Source: Actinomycetota bacterium
GTDB lineage: Bacteria > Actinomycetota > Thermoleophilia > Solirubrobacterales > 70-9
DNA: 33,162 nt
Direction: 5' to 3'
NCBI GenBank assembly: GCA_005885405.1
Contig: VAYN01000009.1
Span: 1 to 33,162 of the forward strand
Shown: piece by piece, positions 1 through 9,593 of the stretch
How positions within the stretch are numbered: position 1 is the stretch's first letter
Layout of the letters: the number at the start of each line of letters is the position of its first letter
The notes under the pieces: generated by a model
Told to the model about the DNA's origin: nothing
Database searches by the model: none
What the model saw: only the letters and a program-made list of their open reading frames with translations
Made by a program: the position numbers and the translations under genes

Positions 1-898
1 GGTCGAGCTGCTGCCGAAGCTGGTCGAGGCCTTCGACGAGCCCTTCGGCGACTCCTCGGCGTTGCCGACCTACCTCGTCTCCGAGTTGGCTGCGAGCCAG
101 GTCAAAGTCGCCCTCTCTGGCGAGGGTGGGGATGAGCTTTTCGGCGGCTACTACACCTACGTCGCCGATCTCCTCGCCCGCCGCGTCGGCCGCCTGGCGC
201 CGCTCGCCCGGCCGTTGGCCGAGGCGCTGCCGAGCCGCACCGACCGCGTCGGCTTCGACTACAAAGCCAAGCGCTTCGCCCGCGCCGCGGCGAATGCGGA
301 CCCGCTGGAGCGCCATCATGCCTGGAAGGAGATCTTCGCGCCGCAGCTGCGGGCCGAGCTGGCCGGACCCGGCGCCACCGGCTGGGATCCGGTCGACCTC
401 TACCGCGAGCGGTACGCCGAAACCGCCGGCGCTGACCCGCTGGCGCGGATGCAGGACGTCGACCTTGGCATCTACCTGGTCGACGACCTGCTGGTGAAGA
501 CCGACCGCGCGAGCATGACCCACTCGCTGGAGACGCGGGTGCCGTTCCTCGACCCGGCCGTCGCCGAGTTCGCCTTCTCGCTGCCGCGGCGGATGAAAGT
601 TCGCGGCTTCGCGAAGAAGCGGCTCTTGCGCAAGGCGCTGGCGCCGCTGCTGCCGAAAGAGATCGTCCGCGGCCGCAAGCAGGGCTTCTCGATCCCGATC
701 GCTGCCTGGCTGCGCGGGCCGCTCGAGCCCTTCGCCCGCGAGGTGCTCTCCGCCGGCGCGCTCGAGCGTCAGGGGTTGCTCGAGCCCACCGCGGTAGCCC
801 CGATCCTCGACCGCCACTGCGCTGGCCAGGAGGACCTCAGCCGCCAGATCTGGGGCCTGATGGCGCTTACCCTCTGGTTCGACCGCTATGCCCACTGA
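1..898 (+). CDS. asnB: Asparagine synthase (glutamine-hydrolysing), C-terminal part, 5' end outside window
   Basis: Reading frame is open from base 2, so the gene begins upstream of the window; about 298 C-terminal residues are visible. This is the ATP-dependent synthetase domain that converts aspartate to asparagine via beta-aspartyl-AMP. Visible family motifs are SGEGGDELFGGY shortly after the left edge and, later, DDLLVKTDRASMTHSLETRVPFLD, both diagnostic of the AsnB synthetase domain. The glutaminase domain and the SGGxDS pyrophosphate loop would lie upstream, so glutamine use is inferred. The 3' end overlaps the WecA-like gene by 11 bases (TGA 896-898, next ATG 888), indicating coupling. 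AsnB paralogues beside glycan genes often amidate sugar or peptide precursors, so a role in surface polysaccharide rather than bulk asparagine supply is possible but not shown. Confidence 0.9.
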   Translation, partial: VELLPKLVEAFDEPFGDSSALPTYLVSELAASQVKVALSGEGGDELFGGYYTYVADLLARRVGRLAPLARPLAEALPSRTDRVGFDYKAKRFARAAANADPLERHHAWKEIFAPQLRAELAGPGATGWDPVDLYRERYAETAGADPLARMQDVDLGIYLVDDLLVKTDRASMTHSLETRVPFLDPAVAEFAFSLPRRMKVRGFAKKRLLRKALAPLLPKEIVRGRKQGFSIPIAAWLRGPLEPFAREVLSAGALERQGLLEPTAVAPILDRHCAGQEDLSRQIWGLMALTLWFDRYAH

Positions 899-2150
899 TA
901 CCGACGCCTACCTCGCCTTCGCAGTCGCCGCCGTCCTCACCCTGCTGCTGGTGCCGCTGACGAAGTGGCTGGCGCTGCGGGTCGGGGCGATCGACTACCC
1001 GAGCGAGCGCAAGCTCCACCTGGCGCCGACGCCGAAGCTCGGCGGCCTTGGGATCCTCGGCGGCGTCGCCGTCGCCGGCCTGCTCTTCCTCCCCAACGAC
1101 ACCGAAAGCCACGCGATCCTGATCGGCGCTGTCGCGATCGCCTGGGTGGGCGTCCTCGACGACGTCTTCGAGCTCTCCGCGATCCCGAAGCTGCTCGGCC
1201 AGGTCGTATCGGTCGTGATCCCCGTCTCCGTCGGGGTCACCGTCGACGACTTCACCTTCCCCTTCTTCGGCCGCCTCACCCCGGGGACGGTCGACCTGCT
1301 GACCCTGCCGGGAGGCGGCGTCGTCCACCTCGGCGACGTCGCCACCGTGCTCGCGATCGTCGCCGTGATCAACGTCATCAACCTGATCGATGGCGTCGAC
1401 GGGCTCGCCGCTGGCGTCGCGGTCATCTCCGGCATCACCTTGGCGACGATCGCCCTCTCGCTCGACCGCACCGCCGCCGGCGTCCTCGCCGCCCTCACCG
1501 CCGGCGCCGCGCTCGGCTACCTGCGCTGGGGCTTCCCGCCGGCGAGCACGTTCATGGGCGATACCGGCTCGAACTTGCTCGGTTATTTGTTAGGTGCGGT
1601 GGCCGTGCAGGGGGCGCTGAAGACGAACGCGGTGATCGCCCTCTTCTTACCGTTGATCATCCTCGCGGTGCCGATCCTCGACACCGGATTCGTCGTCGCC
1701 AAGCGGCTCAAATACGGAAAACCGATTTACAAAGCCGACCGCTGGCACTTCCACCACCGGATGGCCGACATCGGCTTCTCGCAGCGACGCACCCTGCTCT
1801 ATCTCTACGGCTGGACCGCGGTGATGGCGCTGCTGGCGCTGGCCCTGCGCTTCGTCCCCTACAGCGACGACCACGGCAACTTCGACCCGCTTTGGACCGC
1901 GGTTATCGCCTTCTTCGGCGTCCTCGCCCTCGCCGCCAGCGTCTACCTCGTCGAGGTCCTCGAGATCCTCAAGCTGCGCCAGACCCGGCTCCGCCAGCTC
2001 GTCACCCTGCGCCGTACCACCGGCGCTCCTGAACCCAATCTGGGCGAGGTCAACGCTGCGGTCGAGCAGGAGCTCGAGACTGGTTCCTTCCCGGCGGTTG
2101 ATCCGGAGACCGGCGAGTTCGAGGCGGTGGAGCCCACCCCTCCGCGGTAG
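888..2150 (+). CDS. wecA: Undecaprenyl-phosphate sugar-1-phosphate transferase, WecA/TagO type
   Basis: 420-residue polytopic membrane protein of the MraY/WecA family. It transfers a sugar-1-phosphate (usually GlcNAc-1-P) from a UDP-sugar to undecaprenyl phosphate, the first membrane step of teichoic-acid, arabinogalactan-like or O-antigen-type glycans. Visible catalytic motifs: LDD at residues 90-92, NLIDGVDGLA at 165-174, FMGDTGS at 222-228 and HFHHRM at 287-292, equivalent to the HIHH motif of WecA. About ten hydrophobic segments are present. After the last segment there is a soluble tail of roughly 60 residues rich in E, P and T, not needed for the family fold. WecA/TagO/Rfe proteins are more likely than MraY because the HxHH motif is WecA-like and no mur genes are nearby. 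The start overlaps the asparagine synthase end. Confidence 0.92.
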   Translation: MPTDTDAYLAFAVAAVLTLLLVPLTKWLALRVGAIDYPSERKLHLAPTPKLGGLGILGGVAVAGLLFLPNDTESHAILIGAVAIAWVGVLDDVFELSAIPKLLGQVVSVVIPVSVGVTVDDFTFPFFGRLTPGTVDLLTLPGGGVVHLGDVATVLAIVAVINVINLIDGVDGLAAGVAVISGITLATIALSLDRTAAGVLAALTAGAALGYLRWGFPPASTFMGDTGSNLLGYLLGAVAVQGALKTNAVIALFLPLIILAVPILDTGFVVAKRLKYGKPIYKADRWHFHHRMADIGFSQRRTLLYLYGWTAVMALLALALRFVPYSDDHGNFDPLWTAVIAFFGVLALAASVYLVEVLEILKLRQTRLRQLVTLRRTTGAPEPNLGEVNAAVEQELETGSFPAVDPETGEFEAVEPTPPR

Positions 2151-2163
2151 TGGCAACCCTCAC

Positions 2164-2199
2164 GAAGTGGCTTCACAGAGCCATTCCCGGGGCCACTTC
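2164..2199. repeat. Short inverted repeat between the wecA-like gene and the ATP synthase operon
   Basis: Perfect 8-base arms GAAGTGGC (2164-2171) and GCCACTTC (2192-2199) flank a 20-base loop, 14 bases after the wecA-like stop codon. It is followed at once by an AT-rich TATATAGT stretch (2200-2207), unusual in this GC-rich sequence and a possible -10 element for the atp operon. No U-tract follows, so a standard intrinsic terminator is not supported. It may be an operator, a processing site or chance. Confidence 0.35.
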
Positions 2200-2264
2200 T
2201 ATATAGTCGACATGCGCCCGCTCTGCCCCGAGCTGGGCGTATTTCTGTCTTTCGCGACCTTCTT

Positions 2265-2645
2265 ATGTCTCCTCCAAAGTACGTCGATCTACTCGCGCTG
2301 CTCATTGCCCTCGCCGTTTTCGTGATCGGTGATCTGCCCCTGCTCGGCTACGCGGTGGCCGCGGCAGCCTGGCTCGCGCAGCGCGGCATCCATATGCTCG
2401 CCCAGCGCCGGATGAAGCAGGAGCTGGCGGCCGGCAACCGCCAGAAGGCGATGGGAATCGTCGCCGGCAGCGGCCTCGGCCGTGTCTGGCTGATGGCCAC
2501 CTCCGTCCTCCTCGTCGGCATCGCCGAACGGGAGGCCGGCCTCGCCGCCGCGATCCTCCTCCTCGCCCTCTTCACGCTCTCCTTCGCCGCGCAGGGGCTG
2601 AACCACCTCCTCGACGACCAGCCTGAAGGACAAGGGGTTCTCTGA
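2265..2645 (+). CDS. Small membrane protein in the AtpI position of the ATP synthase operon
   Basis: 126 residues with hydrophobic segments near residues 6-24, 27-40, 66-84 and 89-106, and a short basic stretch (RRMKQE) between the second and third. It lies immediately before atpB, where many bacteria encode AtpI or another small Fo assembly protein, and its TGA overlaps the atpB ATG by one base (TGATG at 2643-2647). That arrangement supports co-translation with the Fo genes. I do not see a strong sequence motif that proves AtpI homology, so the functional label rests on position, size and topology. The ATG at 2265 follows a leader of about 115 bases with no other credible gene. Confidence 0.7.
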   Translation: MSPPKYVDLLALLIALAVFVIGDLPLLGYAVAAAAWLAQRGIHMLAQRRMKQELAAGNRQKAMGIVAGSGLGRVWLMATSVLLVGIAEREAGLAAAILLLALFTLSFAAQGLNHLLDDQPEGQGVL

Positions 2646-3622
2646 TGGAGTCGGCAACCGTGCAGGGGGCGCCGGGCGGCGCCACCAGGAGCAACGACCC
2701 CGAGAAGAAGGGGCTCAGCACCAAGGCCAAGGTCCTGATCGGCTTCGGCATCTACTTCGCCCTGGCGATCCTGCTGTTGCTGATCTTCGGCAACGACGGC
2801 AAGAACGAAGCCTTCAAGCCGCAGAACGAGTTCAAACTCGAACCGTGGCTGACGATCGAACTCGCTGGGATCGACTTCAGCATCAACAAGGCGGTCCTCT
2901 ACCTCTTCCTCGCCAGCGCCCTGACGATCGCGACGATGACCTGGATCGCGAAACGGATGGTCGAAAAGCCCAACCGGGTTCAGACCGCCGTCGAGGTCGC
3001 CTACGACCTGACCAAGAACACGATCACCGGCGGCAGCCTCCACGGCGAGCTGGCGCGCAAGTGGTTCCCCTTCATCGGCGCCCTCTTCTTCTGGATCTGG
3101 TTCTCGAACATGCTCGGCTTCCTGCCGTTGCCTACCAACACCGAGCACACCTTCTCGATCGGCGGCCTCGAGATCCCCTCCTTCGCGATCTACGCCGCCA
3201 CCGCCAACATCGCAATCCCCCTCGTCCTCACCCTCGTCGTCTGGCTCAGCTACCACGTCGAGGGGATCCGCGCCAAGGGGGCGCTGCCCTACTTCAAGAG
3301 CTGGCTGCCCCCGGGCCTGGAGGACATGCACCCGGTCGGCAAGGCCGCGATCTTCATCATCGAGGTGATCTCCCACTTCGTGCGGCTGATCAGCCTCTCC
3401 GTTCGTCTCTTCGCCAACATCCTCGCCGGCCACCTGCTGCTGCTCTTCATGGGCGGCGGGCTGGCGGTGCTGCTGGGGATCGCCGCCCTCGGGGCGCTGA
3501 CCTTCCCGCTCGCCTTCGCCTTCTTCATCTTCGAGGTCGGGCTGGTCGCGACCCTGCAGGCATTCATCTTCTCGACGCTTAGCGCTATCTACATCGGCGG
3601 AGCGACCTCCGCCTCTCACTAG
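2645..3622 (+). CDS. atpB: ATP synthase Fo subunit a
   Basis: 325-residue proton-channel subunit a. After a hydrophilic N-terminus of about 30 residues there is a membrane helix (about 31-49), then several more. The key segment HFVRLISLSVRLFANILAGH (244-263) carries Arg254, equivalent to the essential arginine (R210 in E. coli) that faces the c-ring carboxylate. The C-terminal hairpin ending in TLQAFIFSTLSAIYIGGA is typical. The start ATG overlaps the preceding stop by one base. Length is somewhat above the common 250-280 residues because of the N-terminal extension and the periplasm-side loop (about 50-70). Confidence 0.97.
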   Translation: MESATVQGAPGGATRSNDPEKKGLSTKAKVLIGFGIYFALAILLLLIFGNDGKNEAFKPQNEFKLEPWLTIELAGIDFSINKAVLYLFLASALTIATMTWIAKRMVEKPNRVQTAVEVAYDLTKNTITGGSLHGELARKWFPFIGALFFWIWFSNMLGFLPLPTNTEHTFSIGGLEIPSFAIYAATANIAIPLVLTLVVWLSYHVEGIRAKGALPYFKSWLPPGLEDMHPVGKAAIFIIEVISHFVRLISLSVRLFANILAGHLLLLFMGGGLAVLLGIAALGALTFPLAFAFFIFEVGLVATLQAFIFSTLSAIYIGGATSASH

Positions 3623-3641
3623 AAAAGGAGTCAACTCTCAA

Positions 3642-3914
3642 ATGGATCCCACCTTGTTGCCCGTCGCTGAGGTAAGCAGCGAAGCTGTGGAAAGCGCCGG
3701 CAAAGCGATCGCCCTCGGCGTCGGTGCCGGGCTCGGTTCGATCGGCGCCGGTATCGGCGTGGGCTTCATCTTCGGTAAGGAGATCGAGTCGGTCGCCCGC
3801 CAGCCGGAGATGAAAAGCGACCTGGAAAGCATCCGCTGGCTCGGCTTCGCGCTGACCGAGGCGGTCGCCTTCTACACCTTCATCTTCGGTCTGATCGCCT
3901 TCTTCCTCGCCTAG
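3642..3914 (+). CDS. atpE: ATP synthase Fo subunit c (proton type)
   Basis: 90-residue two-helix hairpin. Helix 1 contains the glycine-rich packing run (GVGAGLGSIGAGIGVG, 26-41), the polar loop carries RQP at 53-55, and helix 2 carries the ion-binding Glu73 in LTEAVAFY. The residue after Glu73 is Ala rather than Ser/Thr and helix 1 lacks the Gln of sodium-type rings, so proton coupling is inferred. There is a good ribosome-binding site (AAAAGGAG, about 11 bases before the ATG). About 14 extra residues precede the first helix. It lies between atpB and atpF as expected. Confidence 0.97.
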   Translation: MDPTLLPVAEVSSEAVESAGKAIALGVGAGLGSIGAGIGVGFIFGKEIESVARQPEMKSDLESIRWLGFALTEAVAFYTFIFGLIAFFLA

Positions 3915-3920
3915 GTCGGT

Positions 3921-4505
3921 ATGGAGCTGCTCGGTTACATAGTCCCGCTCGCCGCAGAGGCGGCGGAGCACGGCGAGGAAAGCGGCGGCAGCTTCCTGGT
4001 CAGCCCCGGTCTGGGCCTGATGATCTGGACGCTGGTCCTCTTCCTGATCACGATGTGGGTGTTGAGCAAGGTCGCCTTCCCGAAAATCCAGGAAGCGCTC
4101 GACAAACGCGCAAACGCGATCAGCGAGTCGATCGACGCCGCCGAACGGCAGCGCAAGGAATCGGACGAGCTCCTCGCCGAGTACCGCGCCCGCCTCGCCG
4201 AGGCCCGGGAGCAGGCTGACGACATCATGGTCCGCGCCCGCAAGTCGGCCGAGACCGCCGAAGCCGAGGCCGCCGCTGCCGGCAAAGAGAAACGCGAGGA
4301 GCTGGTCGCCGCCGCCAAGCGCGACATCGAAGCGGAGACGCGTCGCTCGCTCGACCAGATCCGCCAGGAGGTCGCCGACCTGACCGTGCTCGCCACCGAG
4401 CGGGTGACCCGCAAATCGCTCACCGGGGAGGACCAGAAACGCCTCGTCGAGGAGGCGCTCAGCGAGGTCGACTTCTCGACGCTGTCCGGGTCGGAGAAGA
4501 ACTAG
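3921..4505 (+). CDS. atpF: ATP synthase Fo subunit b
   Basis: 194 residues: an N-terminal stretch of about 30 residues, one membrane helix near 32-52 (GLMIWTLVLFLITMWVLSKV), then a long charged helix rich in Ala, Glu, Arg and Lys without prolines, the peripheral stalk. It connects Fo subunit a to delta/F1. The b subunit is separate from delta here, unlike the b-delta fusion found in mycobacteria. The gene follows atpE by 6 bases and precedes atpH by 3 bases. Confidence 0.95.
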   Translation: MELLGYIVPLAAEAAEHGEESGGSFLVSPGLGLMIWTLVLFLITMWVLSKVAFPKIQEALDKRANAISESIDAAERQRKESDELLAEYRARLAEAREQADDIMVRARKSAETAEAEAAAAGKEKREELVAAAKRDIEAETRRSLDQIRQEVADLTVLATERVTRKSLTGEDQKRLVEEALSEVDFSTLSGSEKN

Positions 4506-4508
4506 GCC

Positions 4509-5042
4509 ATGGCCGACGCAGCTCGTGTATACGCCGGCGCACTGTTCGAAGTGGGCCGCGAGAAAGGCAAGCTGGACACGCTGCAGCAACAGCTCAGCGA
4601 ATTCACCGACGCCGTCGACAGCAACCACGAGCTGCAGGTCTTCTTCTTCAGTCCCTACCTCTCCTCGGAGGAGAAGAAGGAGGGGCTGAAGCGCGCGATC
4701 TCGGGTGCCGAGCCCGAGCTGATCAACTTCCTCGAGCTGCTCGTCGACAAACAGCGGATGCCGGAGATCTTCCGCATCCGCCGCGAGTTCGAGGAGCTCT
4801 GGAAACAAGAGAACCGTCGTATCGACGTCACCGTCACCAGCGCCGTCGAGCTGGACCCGGAGGTCGTCGAGAAAATCGGCCATGAGGTTGAACGCCAGAC
4901 CGGGGAGGAGGTCGACCTCTCGAGCGCGGTCGACGACCGGATCCTCGGCGGCATCGTCCTCCAGGTCGGCAACATGGTCCTGGACGCGAGCATCCGCAGT
5001 CGCCTGGAGAAACTTCGAAAGAGCGTCGCCACCGCGGCGTAA
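4509..5042 (+). CDS. atpH: ATP synthase F1 subunit delta
   Basis: 177 residues, the normal size of delta/OSCP. The N-terminal helical domain (ARVYAGALFEVGREKGKLD) and the C-terminal conserved block DDRILGGIVLQVGNMVLDAS before the terminal helix (RSRLEKLRKSV) are family hallmarks. It links the peripheral stalk to the top of the alpha3beta3 hexamer. Position between atpF and atpA is canonical. It ends just before a strong AAGGAGG sequence that serves atpA. Confidence 0.95.
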   Translation: MADAARVYAGALFEVGREKGKLDTLQQQLSEFTDAVDSNHELQVFFFSPYLSSEEKKEGLKRAISGAEPELINFLELLVDKQRMPEIFRIRREFEELWKQENRRIDVTVTSAVELDPEVVEKIGHEVERQTGEEVDLSSAVDDRILGGIVLQVGNMVLDASIRSRLEKLRKSVATAA

Positions 5043-5060
5043 GGAGGCAGAGAGCACCCG

Positions 5061-6737
5061 ATGGAGATCAAGCCCGACGAGATCGCAAGCATCCTGCGAG
5101 AGCGGATCGAGGGACTGGAGACCGGTTCCGCAGACCTCACCGAGGTCGGCACGGTCCTGTCCGTCGCCGACGGCATCGCCCGCATCCACGGGCTCGACAA
5201 CTGCATGGCGCTGGAGATGCTCGAGTTGCCGCACGGGGTCACCGGCCTGGCGCTGAACCTCGAGGCCGACAACGTCGGCGCCGTGCTCTTCGGCGACTGG
5301 GACAAGATCGTCGAGGGCGACACCGTCAAACGGACCGGCAAACTGCTGGAGATCCCGGTCGGCGAGGAGCTGCTCGGCCGCATGGTCGACCCGCTCGGCC
5401 GCCCGCTCGACGACCGCGGCGAGATCGCCACCACCGAGACCCGCCCGGCCGAGTTCAAAGCCCCCGGCGTCGTCCAGCGCCAGCCGGTCGAGGAACCCGT
5501 CCAGACCGGGCTGATGTCGATCGACGGAATGATCCCGATCGGCCGCGGCCAGCGAGAGCTGATCATCGGCGACCGCCAGACCGGCAAGACCGCGATCGCG
5601 ATCGACACGATCATCAACAACAAGGACAAGGACCTGATCTGCATCTACGTCGCGATCGGGCAGCGGATGTCGACGGTCGTGCAGCTGAAAGAGACGCTCG
5701 AGGAAAACGGCGCGATGGAGAACACCATCATCGTCGCCGCCCCTGCAGACGAGGCTGCTCCGATCAAGTACATCGCCCCCTACGCCGGCTGCGCGATGGG
5801 CGAGTACTTCCTCTACAACGGCAAAGCCGCGCTCTGCGTCTACGACGACCTCACCAAACACGCCTCCGCCTACCGGCAGATGTCGCTGCTGCTGCGCCGC
5901 CCGCCCGGTCGTGAGGCCTACCCGGGTGACGTCTTCTACCTGCACTCCCGCCTGCTGGAGCGGGCGGTGAAACTGAACGACGAGCTCGGCGGTGGCTCGC
6001 TGACGGCGCTGCCGATCATCGAGACCCAGGCCTCCGACGTCTCCGCCTACATCCCGACCAACGTGATCTCGATCACCGACGGTCAGATCTTCCTCGAGTC
6101 CGACCTCTTCTTCTCCGGCGTCCGCCCGGCGATCAACGTCGGCATCTCGGTCTCCCGCGTCGGCGGTAACGCGCAGACGAAGGCGATGAAGAAGGTCGCC
6201 GGAAAACTGCGCCTCGACCTCTCCCAGTACCGCGACCTCGAGGCCTTCGCCCAGTTCGGCTCCGAGCTCGACGCCGAGACCCAGAAAGCCCTGACCCGCG
6301 GCGAACGGCTGGTCGAGCTGCTGAAACAGAAAGAGCGCGAACCGCTTTCGGTCGGCGACCAGGTCGCCTCGATCTACTCGGGCACCGGTGGCTACCTCGA
6401 CCGGATCAAAGTCGAGCGCGTCGGCGAGTTCCTCGCCGACCTGCGAACCCGCCTGCACTCGGAGAAGTCCGAGCTGCTGAGCCGGATCGAAGAGACCGGC
6501 AAGCTCGAGGAGGACGACGAGAAGGAGCTCGGGCAGGCGATCGCCGACTTCGTCGATGACTTCGGTCCCGACTTCGACGAGCACGGCGACGCGCTCGAGG
6601 AGGGCGAGTCCGACCGCGTCCACTCCAAAGAGGAGCGCGAGGCTCCCGCCCGCACCTCCTCGGATGACGAGGGCGACTCCGAGGACTCGGGCGATGCCGA
6701 GCAGTCCGACTCGAGCCAGGAGGCGACCCCGGCCTAG
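5061..6737 (+). CDS. atpA: ATP synthase F1 subunit alpha with acidic C-terminal tail
   Basis: 558 residues. Non-catalytic nucleotide-binding subunit: Walker A GDRQTGKT at 170-177, the [18 protein letters not shown] region, and the arginine finger in ISVSRVGG (Arg366). The conserved fold ends near residue 500. It is followed by about 50 residues dominated by Glu, Asp and Ser (roughly 506-558), which lengthens the protein well beyond E. coli alpha (513). Mycobacterial alpha also has a C-terminal extension at this place that restrains ATP hydrolysis; a comparable role here is inference. The ATG is 13 bases after an AAGGAGG site, a little far, but the N-terminus [16 protein letters not shown] aligns with family starts. 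Confidence 0.97.
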   Translation: MEIKPDEIASILRERIEGLETGSADLTEVGTVLSVADGIARIHGLDNCMALEMLELPHGVTGLALNLEADNVGAVLFGDWDKIVEGDTVKRTGKLLEIPVGEELLGRMVDPLGRPLDDRGEIATTETRPAEFKAPGVVQRQPVEEPVQTGLMSIDGMIPIGRGQRELIIGDRQTGKTAIAIDTIINNKDKDLICIYVAIGQRMSTVVQLKETLEENGAMENTIIVAAPADEAAPIKYIAPYAGCAMGEYFLYNGKAALCVYDDLTKHASAYRQMSLLLRRPPGREAYPGDVFYLHSRLLERAVKLNDELGGGSLTALPIIETQASDVSAYIPTNVISITDGQIFLESDLFFSGVRPAINVGISVSRVGGNAQTKAMKKVAGKLRLDLSQYRDLEAFAQFGSELDAETQKALTRGERLVELLKQKEREPLSVGDQVASIYSGTGGYLDRIKVERVGEFLADLRTRLHSEKSELLSRIEETGKLEEDDEKELGQAIADFVDDFGPDFDEHGDALEEGESDRVHSKEEREAPARTSSDDEGDSEDSGDAEQSDSSQEATPA

Positions 6738-6755
6738 TTCGTCCGGAGCTCCGCT

Positions 6756-7679
6756 ATGGCAACGCAGAAGGAAGTCAAGAACCGCATCGCGTCGGTCAAG
6801 AACATCAACAAGATCACGCGAGCGATGGAGATGGTTGCGGCGGCGCGCCTGCGCCGGGCCGAACAGCGGATCTCCGACATGCGGCCCTACGCCGAGGGGA
6901 TGCGGAAGCTGACCCGCCGCGCCGCCGCCCAGGCGGGAGGCATCCCGCGGGTGCCGGTGCTGGAAGAGCGGGAGAACATCAAGCGAGTCGGGATCGTGCT
7001 GGTCACCGGCGACCGCGGCCTCGCCGGCGCCTTCAACTCGAACATCATCCGCGAGGGGATGCGGATGGCGGCGAAAGTTCGCGAGGAGGGGGCCGAGCCC
7101 ACCTTCGCCGTGGTCGGCCGCAAGGGCGTCTCCGCCCTTACCTTCCGCAAAATGGACGTCACCGATTCCTACGTCGGCTTCACCGACCGCCCCGCCTTCG
7201 CCAATGCGCGCGAAATCGGCGAGGCGCTGACCGCGCGCTACGTCGACGAGGACCTCGATCGGGTCGAGCTGATCTACAACCGCTTCGTCTCGCCGCTGAC
7301 GCAGCATGTGTGGCGCCAGACGCTGCTGCCGCTGCAGCAGGCCGAGGTGATCGGCGAGGGCGCCGACGACGAGGCCGCCGCCGAAGACGAGGAAACGGAT
7401 GCCGAGAAGGCGCAGAGCCGCTCGGAGTGGATCTACGAGCCCGACCCGGAGGAGCTGCTGGCGCGGCTGATCCCGGAGTACGTGACGATCTCGGTCTACC
7501 GGGCGCTGCTCGAGTCGGCGGCGTCGGAGCTCGGCGCCCGGATGACGGCTATGCGCAACGCGGCGGAGAACGCGGAGACGATGATCGGCGACCTGACCCT
7601 GGAGATGAACCGGGTCCGTCAGGCGGAGATCACGCAGGAGATCTTGGAGGTCGTCGGCGGCGCCGAGGCGCTCGGCTAG
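6756..7679 (+). CDS. atpG: ATP synthase F1 subunit gamma
   Basis: 307-residue central stalk. The N-terminal helix (KNRIASVKNINKITRAMEMVAAARLRRAE) and the C-terminal helix (ASELGARMTAMRNAAENAETMI, then NRVRQAEITQEILEVVGGAEAL) are the coiled-coil rotor signature. GDRGLAGAFNSNI is the conserved central motif. A strongly acidic insert (GEGADDEAAAEDEETDAEKAQSR, near 201-223) sits in the globular domain before EWIYEPDPEELL and makes the protein about 20 residues longer than E. coli gamma. It is followed by a 47-base gap before atpD, the largest gap inside the atp cluster. Confidence 0.96.
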   Translation: MATQKEVKNRIASVKNINKITRAMEMVAAARLRRAEQRISDMRPYAEGMRKLTRRAAAQAGGIPRVPVLEERENIKRVGIVLVTGDRGLAGAFNSNIIREGMRMAAKVREEGAEPTFAVVGRKGVSALTFRKMDVTDSYVGFTDRPAFANAREIGEALTARYVDEDLDRVELIYNRFVSPLTQHVWRQTLLPLQQAEVIGEGADDEAAAEDEETDAEKAQSRSEWIYEPDPEELLARLIPEYVTISVYRALLESAASELGARMTAMRNAAENAETMIGDLTLEMNRVRQAEITQEILEVVGGAEALG

Positions 7680-7708
7680 CGACGACAGAGCAACCAACTT
7701 CGTTTTAG

Positions 7709-9166
<1,458 letters not shown>

Positions 9167-9175
9167 GAGTCGAAG

Positions 9176-9589
9176 ATGGCGGCGGAGCACATGGTCGATG
9201 TCGAGGTCCTGACCCCGGAGGGCGAGGTCTGGAGCGGTGAAGCGCGCCAGGTCTCAACCCGGACCGAGGTCGGCGAAATCGGCATCCTCGCCAACCACGC
9301 GCCCGTCCTCGCGGCGCTGCGGCCGACTGAGCTCCGCCTCCACGTCTCCGACTCGGAGACGAAAACCTACGCCCAGGCCCACGGTTGGCTGCAGGTTTAC
9401 GGCAACCGGGCCCGGCTCCTGCTCGAGGAGGCGATCCCGCCCGAGGACCTCGACAGCGGCACCCTGAAAGAGCAGCTTTCCGACGCCGAACAGCGGCTCT
9501 CGGAGTGCGAGGAGGGCAGCGCCGAGCACAACCGGGCGCAGAAAGACCGCGACCGGGCCCAGGCGTTTCTTTCGATCGCCGGGGGGTGA
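9176..9589 (+). CDS. atpC: ATP synthase F1 subunit epsilon
   Basis: 137 residues: an N-terminal beta-sandwich (VDVEVLTPEGEVWSGEARQVSTRTEVGEIGILANHAPVLAAL) and a C-terminal two-helix segment rich in Glu, Gln and Arg. The family block GEIGILANHAP is clear. It couples rotor to c-ring, and the C-terminal helices inhibit hydrolysis in many species. It is the last atp gene, but the next gene starts only 4 bases later, so the transcript probably runs on. Confidence 0.95.
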   Translation: MAAEHMVDVEVLTPEGEVWSGEARQVSTRTEVGEIGILANHAPVLAALRPTELRLHVSDSETKTYAQAHGWLQVYGNRARLLLEEAIPPEDLDSGTLKEQLSDAEQRLSECEEGSAEHNRAQKDRDRAQAFLSIAGG

Positions 9590-9593
9590 GCCT

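Noticed and set aside
3642-3914. Sodium-type c-ring
   Set aside because: Glu73 is followed by Ala, and helix 1 lacks the Gln ligand found in sodium-binding c subunits, so the proton type is favoured.
3585-7697. A 1370-codon minus-strand open frame across atpE-atpG
   Set aside because: It is the antisense shadow of the ATP synthase genes, created by high GC and codon bias. Its translation is low-complexity Asp/Arg/Leu-rich without domains, and the plus-strand genes are certain.
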